Below, one piece after another: positions 60,346-64,000 of a stretch of DNA of 64,000 nucleotides; position 1 is the first letter of the stretch, and each line of letters opens with the position of its first letter. The notes under the pieces were generated by a model. The model searched no databases. It saw only the letters and a list, made by a program, of their open reading frames with translations, and was not told where the DNA came from. The stretch is from Ursus arctos (Eukaryota; Chordata; Mammalia; Carnivora; Ursidae). The position numbers were made by a program, and so were the translations under genes. The DNA lies in the NCBI RefSeq assembly GCF_023065955.2, contig NW_026622797.1:56541689-56605688 (forward strand), in the 5' to 3' direction.

Positions 60346-61831
60346 CCAACGTATGTGCAAATAAAAAATGCTATTTGCACAGTAAGAGAAGAAAGTAAAA
60401 ATATGGGACTCATGCAACCGTGGTTATCACTTCGCATAATAACACAAAATGAATACATCAAAAGGTAGCATTTATGTTTGAGTTACTGTATTTGCCTTAA
60501 TAATTTCTCCCCAAATGTGTACTGGTATTTCTAATATAATGGCTGTACTGTAGATCATTCAATCCGCTAAATGTTTTCACACATATAAAATATCTGATGG
60601 ACAAAAGATATAGAGTCTTGGCTATTACACTGTCAAATATTAGCTAAGAATCTGTTAGGTTGGTTTCTTGCTACTTTCCCTGTACAGTCTAACAGCAATG
60701 TGTAGAAAAATAGTGAACAGGGAATTTCCTGTTTCTCAGTAGTTGGTGATAAGCTCACAGACCAAGGACAAAGACTCACTAAGTCTCTGAAGATGATGAC
60801 CTTCACACAGAGCTTGAGCCCACCCTTCCAAGACAGACCATCCCCTCCCTTCCCCCACCCCCAGGATATAAAAGGAGATCTCCTGGCAGGAAGAGAGAGG
60901 GTTTTCACAATCAACACAGTAAAAGGGCTTCTATGGGAAAGAAGGAGAAATCCACTCTCAAAGCTAAGTGCTTACGTATGTGTGAGGGTAGTACAGAATG
61001 ACATCTAAAAATTGAAGTCTCCAAGAAGGGGGACTGATGTTTTGCTCCACATTTTAGAGATCTGTTTGGGAAACAAACTTCCTGGTTGCCCCCATCCAAA
61101 GTAAAAGAGGAATGGAAAGAGATGGCAGAGCAAAGAGAGAGGGACTACAGCGAAGCAGCTCACACTCCACCAACTGCCATGCAAGAATGTTAAGAGTGTC
61201 CTTCAGATGAGGAGAAAAGGACCACATTCAAGTCATTTTGGGGAATACACTAAGAGAACTATACATCCGTAAGGAGACCCCAGAACCAAGCTGCTGAGCT
61301 GGCTGAGACAGAGATAAAGCGGAATGGCAGAAGTCAAGGCCATCCTCTCTTGTCAAGGGCCTGTCCAGTGGGAAGGCCCCACAGAGCTTCTGAAGAACTT
61401 TCATGTGCCCATACCAGCCACATATCAGGCATCAGCATTTAGGGAGTGTTAGCCGAACCTCTGATCAACAACACAAAGACCTACAACAGCAGTGATGTGA
61501 GTAGATGGTGCTCATCCTTCTGCCTCTTGCTCCTCTGCATCCTGCAGGAGCCAGGTCCTGAAGAAAAGGAAAGAAGAGATGTCTAGAAGCACACTATATG
61601 CCCAACACTTGCATCACTCCAAGAAATCGCCACCCCCCAACTGCTTCAGGCATGCAGTTGGAAGATGACACAGGATGAAATAAAAAGAAAATATTAAACT
61701 GGACTGATTTTTAAGAAATAAAGGGACTAGAAAGTTATGGAATCTGTTCAAGGTATTAATAAAGTATGGGAAGGGAACACTCAATAAAGCATAGTTAAAA
61801 CACAGAGTGGAGAAAAACAAGACCCTTTAGG
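60346..61831. other. Repeat-poor, less AT-rich stretch; promoter-like motif, no proven gene
   Basis: 60640-61600 is less AT-rich than the rest of the window and free of repeats I recognise. It contains a C-rich/CACCC run and TATAAAAG (60841-60874). A 42-codon frame at 61324-61452 follows a reasonable initiation context (G at -3 and +4). I do not recognise its product and cannot call it a gene. Confidence 0.45.
60841..60905 (+). promoter_or_regulatory. Candidate TATA/CACCC core promoter
   Basis: A pyrimidine-rich run with 'cccccacccccagg' sits directly before TATAAAAG at 60867-60874. About 30 bases downstream is a pyrimidine-A context ('ttttcacaatc'). The spacing suits a TATA-driven start, but motif agreement alone is weak evidence. 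Confidence 0.3.
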
Positions 61832-62089
61832 GTTTATACCCCACCAGCTACTTAATTCAGAGAGTTAAATGAACCTGCCTTTATGAATGTGTAACCCACT
61901 GGTGTTTACTTATCAATGATATCAGTTCTTCATCAGTAATAATAGAAATTCTATTTGGAAGTTTATACCCTACCAGCTACTTAATTCAGAGAGTTAAATG
62001 AACCTGCCTTTATGAATGTGTAACCCACTGGTGTTTACTTATCAGTGATATCAGTTCTTCATCAGTAATAACAGAAATTCTATTTGGAC
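61832..62089 (+). repeat. 129-bp direct tandem duplication
   Basis: 61832-61960 is repeated as 61961-62089 with about four base differences (including c/t near 61841, a/g in 'tatcaatgatat', t/c in 'aataatagaa', and the last base). The unit is unique sequence, not a known transposon. It begins 'gtttataccc' and ends 'ctatttgga'. Confidence 0.97.
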
Positions 62090-64000
62090 AGATTCTCAAC
62101 TAAACAGGCCTTGTGGATTAACATCTTCTAGAAGAAAGAGGAAAAGGAATGCTATTTTCTATTTTAAATAATTTCCTTTGACTGGGGTTGAGTCATGCAT
62201 TAAGGACTGTGAGGAAGAAAGCTGTCCTGTCTTGAATGCCAGAAACAGCTTCCCCTTTTCTCATTTGCACCTTGTTTCACTCTTATAAAAATGACAAATA
62301 GTACCACATGTGTTAAAATAGTTTAGCTCATTGATCAAGAAATCTGAAATCATAAGTTCCAATAGTCTTGAATAAACCCCCTTGCTTTCTCTGGAATGAG
62401 GTTACAGCTATAGAATGTTCGAATGTTCTAGTTGGTAGGTATTAGAGACTATATAGTAAATTTCTCACTCACACTGAGGTGTTCCCTTCAACAGTTCTGC
62501 AAAATGACCACCCAAATACTATAAAAATATTTCCAGTGATTGCCATCCCAGTAGCTTCACCGGAACTGGAGTAGTCTTCTTGGCTACTCACTCCTCCCTG
62601 GGGCCACACTCGATGCTGTCCAACAAAACGAATGGGAGTTATTTATGTTGTGAGGAGGGGTAGAGAGAAGGATCGAGTGAGAAAACACAGCGGTGCTGTG
62701 ATACCTTGTAATATTGGTGAAGCTTCTTCTCTCATAATTGGATTTGGATTTCCGTGGTTTATTAGATTATTATGGTTCAAGAAATCTCTACCTACTCTAT
62801 TTCGTGGTAAGTTATATAAGGATCCAGTAAGGATAGTTGTATAGGGGAACATGTCCCAGTACCTGTTTCCAAAGGGAATGGGTTCTTGCAGCTGGTTCAA
62901 AAGCAAACTAAAACTGCAAGAGGAAGCCACCCCTCTTTCACAAGTTATTTGTTGAGAACATTTCAACTTTTTTTTTAATTATTGAACTAAAATCTGCCTG
63001 TAATTTTCCATTGTATTTCACATGGAAAACAACTGAAGCTTTTGGTCCTTCCCAAAGGAACGCGTATTATAAAAGGACATCCAAGTTAACTAGAATTGCA
63101 ACTTGGGTTCCTATTTGATCTAGGCCCCCAATATAAACAAAAACTCAAACACCGAATCTTTTCACCTGAAGTTAAGCTTTAATAGAGGAATAGAAAGTGA
63201 AACTGGACTGATGGAATCTAGAAAAAAAATGAGAAAGAACTATGGGAGCAGCATAATCTAGATTACTTTTCACTGTAGGAGGTTTTATATGTGTATTCAG
63301 TACATAAGCTAAAATGTAGCATGATGCATATATGCTCATGTTTTTTATATGTTGCTGAACTTGGATAATACAAGAAGGTTGGGATAGAGTAGATAGGTAT
63401 TTTTAAATGTTAACACTCAGGGTATAAAAAGTGCTTCCTTAGCAGTGTCCTATCAGGATTTTTCCCCCTCTTTCGTCTCACTATATCAGGTATGGGCACT
63501 ACTGGGTATTGGAAGCTAGAGCCCAAGTTTATTCAACTGGTAAAAACAAGGATGAAAGACTAGCTTGCCCTACTCTGCATTTGCATCATTGTGCATTTGT
63601 ACCAGGCTATGTAGAGACATTGAAAACCTTTGTCTCTGATCCAAACCTTGAAAGCTTTTTATCTTTTATAAAATCTCTGATTATGTTAATAAAACACAAT
63701 CCATAATTGGCCTATCTATGTTACTTTAGCATCTGGCAGTTTTACAGACTTGACTAAAAATATATATTTAAGGCCCACTACTGTATAATTAAATGAAAGT
63801 TTGGCTTTATTCAAAAATGCAAATGAATTCTTGGCTTTTCTCTTATACACTTTTCAATTATTTACATGTATTCCCCATTCATAGTACTTTCTCTCATCCG
63901 CAAACAATTCAATTTCATCAAATTTCCAATTCGTTTAAAATTTTACAATAGAAAATGGCTTTAAATTATACAATAAATTCATATTTCTGTTGCTGGAAAA
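62090..64000. other. Unique stretch to window end, no gene seen
   Basis: No repeat family is recognised. A 107-codon minus frame (62643-62966) and a 70-codon plus frame (62632-62844) overlap in opposite directions. Neither shows a domain I know. Confidence 0.45.

Noticed and set aside
62643..62966. 107-codon minus-strand frame opposite a 70-codon plus-strand frame
   Set aside because: I considered a processed pseudogene, but neither translation resembles a protein I know and there is no poly-A or target duplication.

Overview
The window is AT-rich nuclear DNA from a carnivoran mammal, most likely an arctoid and probably a bear or panda lineage. The organism call rests on about 26 copies of the carnivore-specific tRNA-Lys-derived SINE (SINEC / CAN-SINE family). 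Many carry the young 'gacagccagcgagagaggga' body typical of ursid copies. The species is inference; the carnivore SINE family is seen directly.

I recognise no protein-coding gene, tRNA, rRNA, snRNA or CRISPR array. The open reading frames are short, and the longer ones fall in repeats (SINE, L2, L1) or in unremarkable AT-rich sequence. The region reads as intergenic or deep intronic DNA.

Layout: 1-2318 is unique sequence. 2319-5157 holds three SINEs, an L2 and an MLT1-type LTR. 6930-13756 is scattered SINEs with L2, L1M and MIR fragments, ending in a cluster of four SINEs within about 1.35 kb. 14076-20519 has five SINEs, a MER5-type hAT copy, MIR and L2. 21575-25735 has MIR, a long L2 split by a SINE, and an old L1. 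28030-30110 has a 5'-truncated L1 3' end with a TA/CA microsatellite, then L2. 31674-37293 is the largest single element: an antisense L1 running from 5'UTR to 3'UTR, flanked by an 18-bp target-site duplication and hit by three later SINEs. 37300-38790 is an older antisense L1M with one SINE. 40992-41368 is a MaLR-type LTR. 43934-49884 has SINEs, MIR and a long L2. 51376-51777 is a solo LTR with TG...CA ends and a 4-bp duplication. 55797-60032 has three SINEs around a repeat-poor block. 60346-64000 is repeat-poor, with a TATA/CACCC promoter-like motif and a recent 129-bp tandem duplication.

Nothing forms a gene system. What can be read is insertion history: ancient MIR, L2 and L1M, then MER5 and MaLR, then a carnivore-age L1, then young SINEs nested in the older elements. 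The observations most worth a second look are the 129-bp tandem duplication, the nested L1, the solo LTR, the matching TA-repeat expansions in two L1s, the paired SINEs with a three-fold target copy, and two repeat-free patches with regulatory-type motifs.
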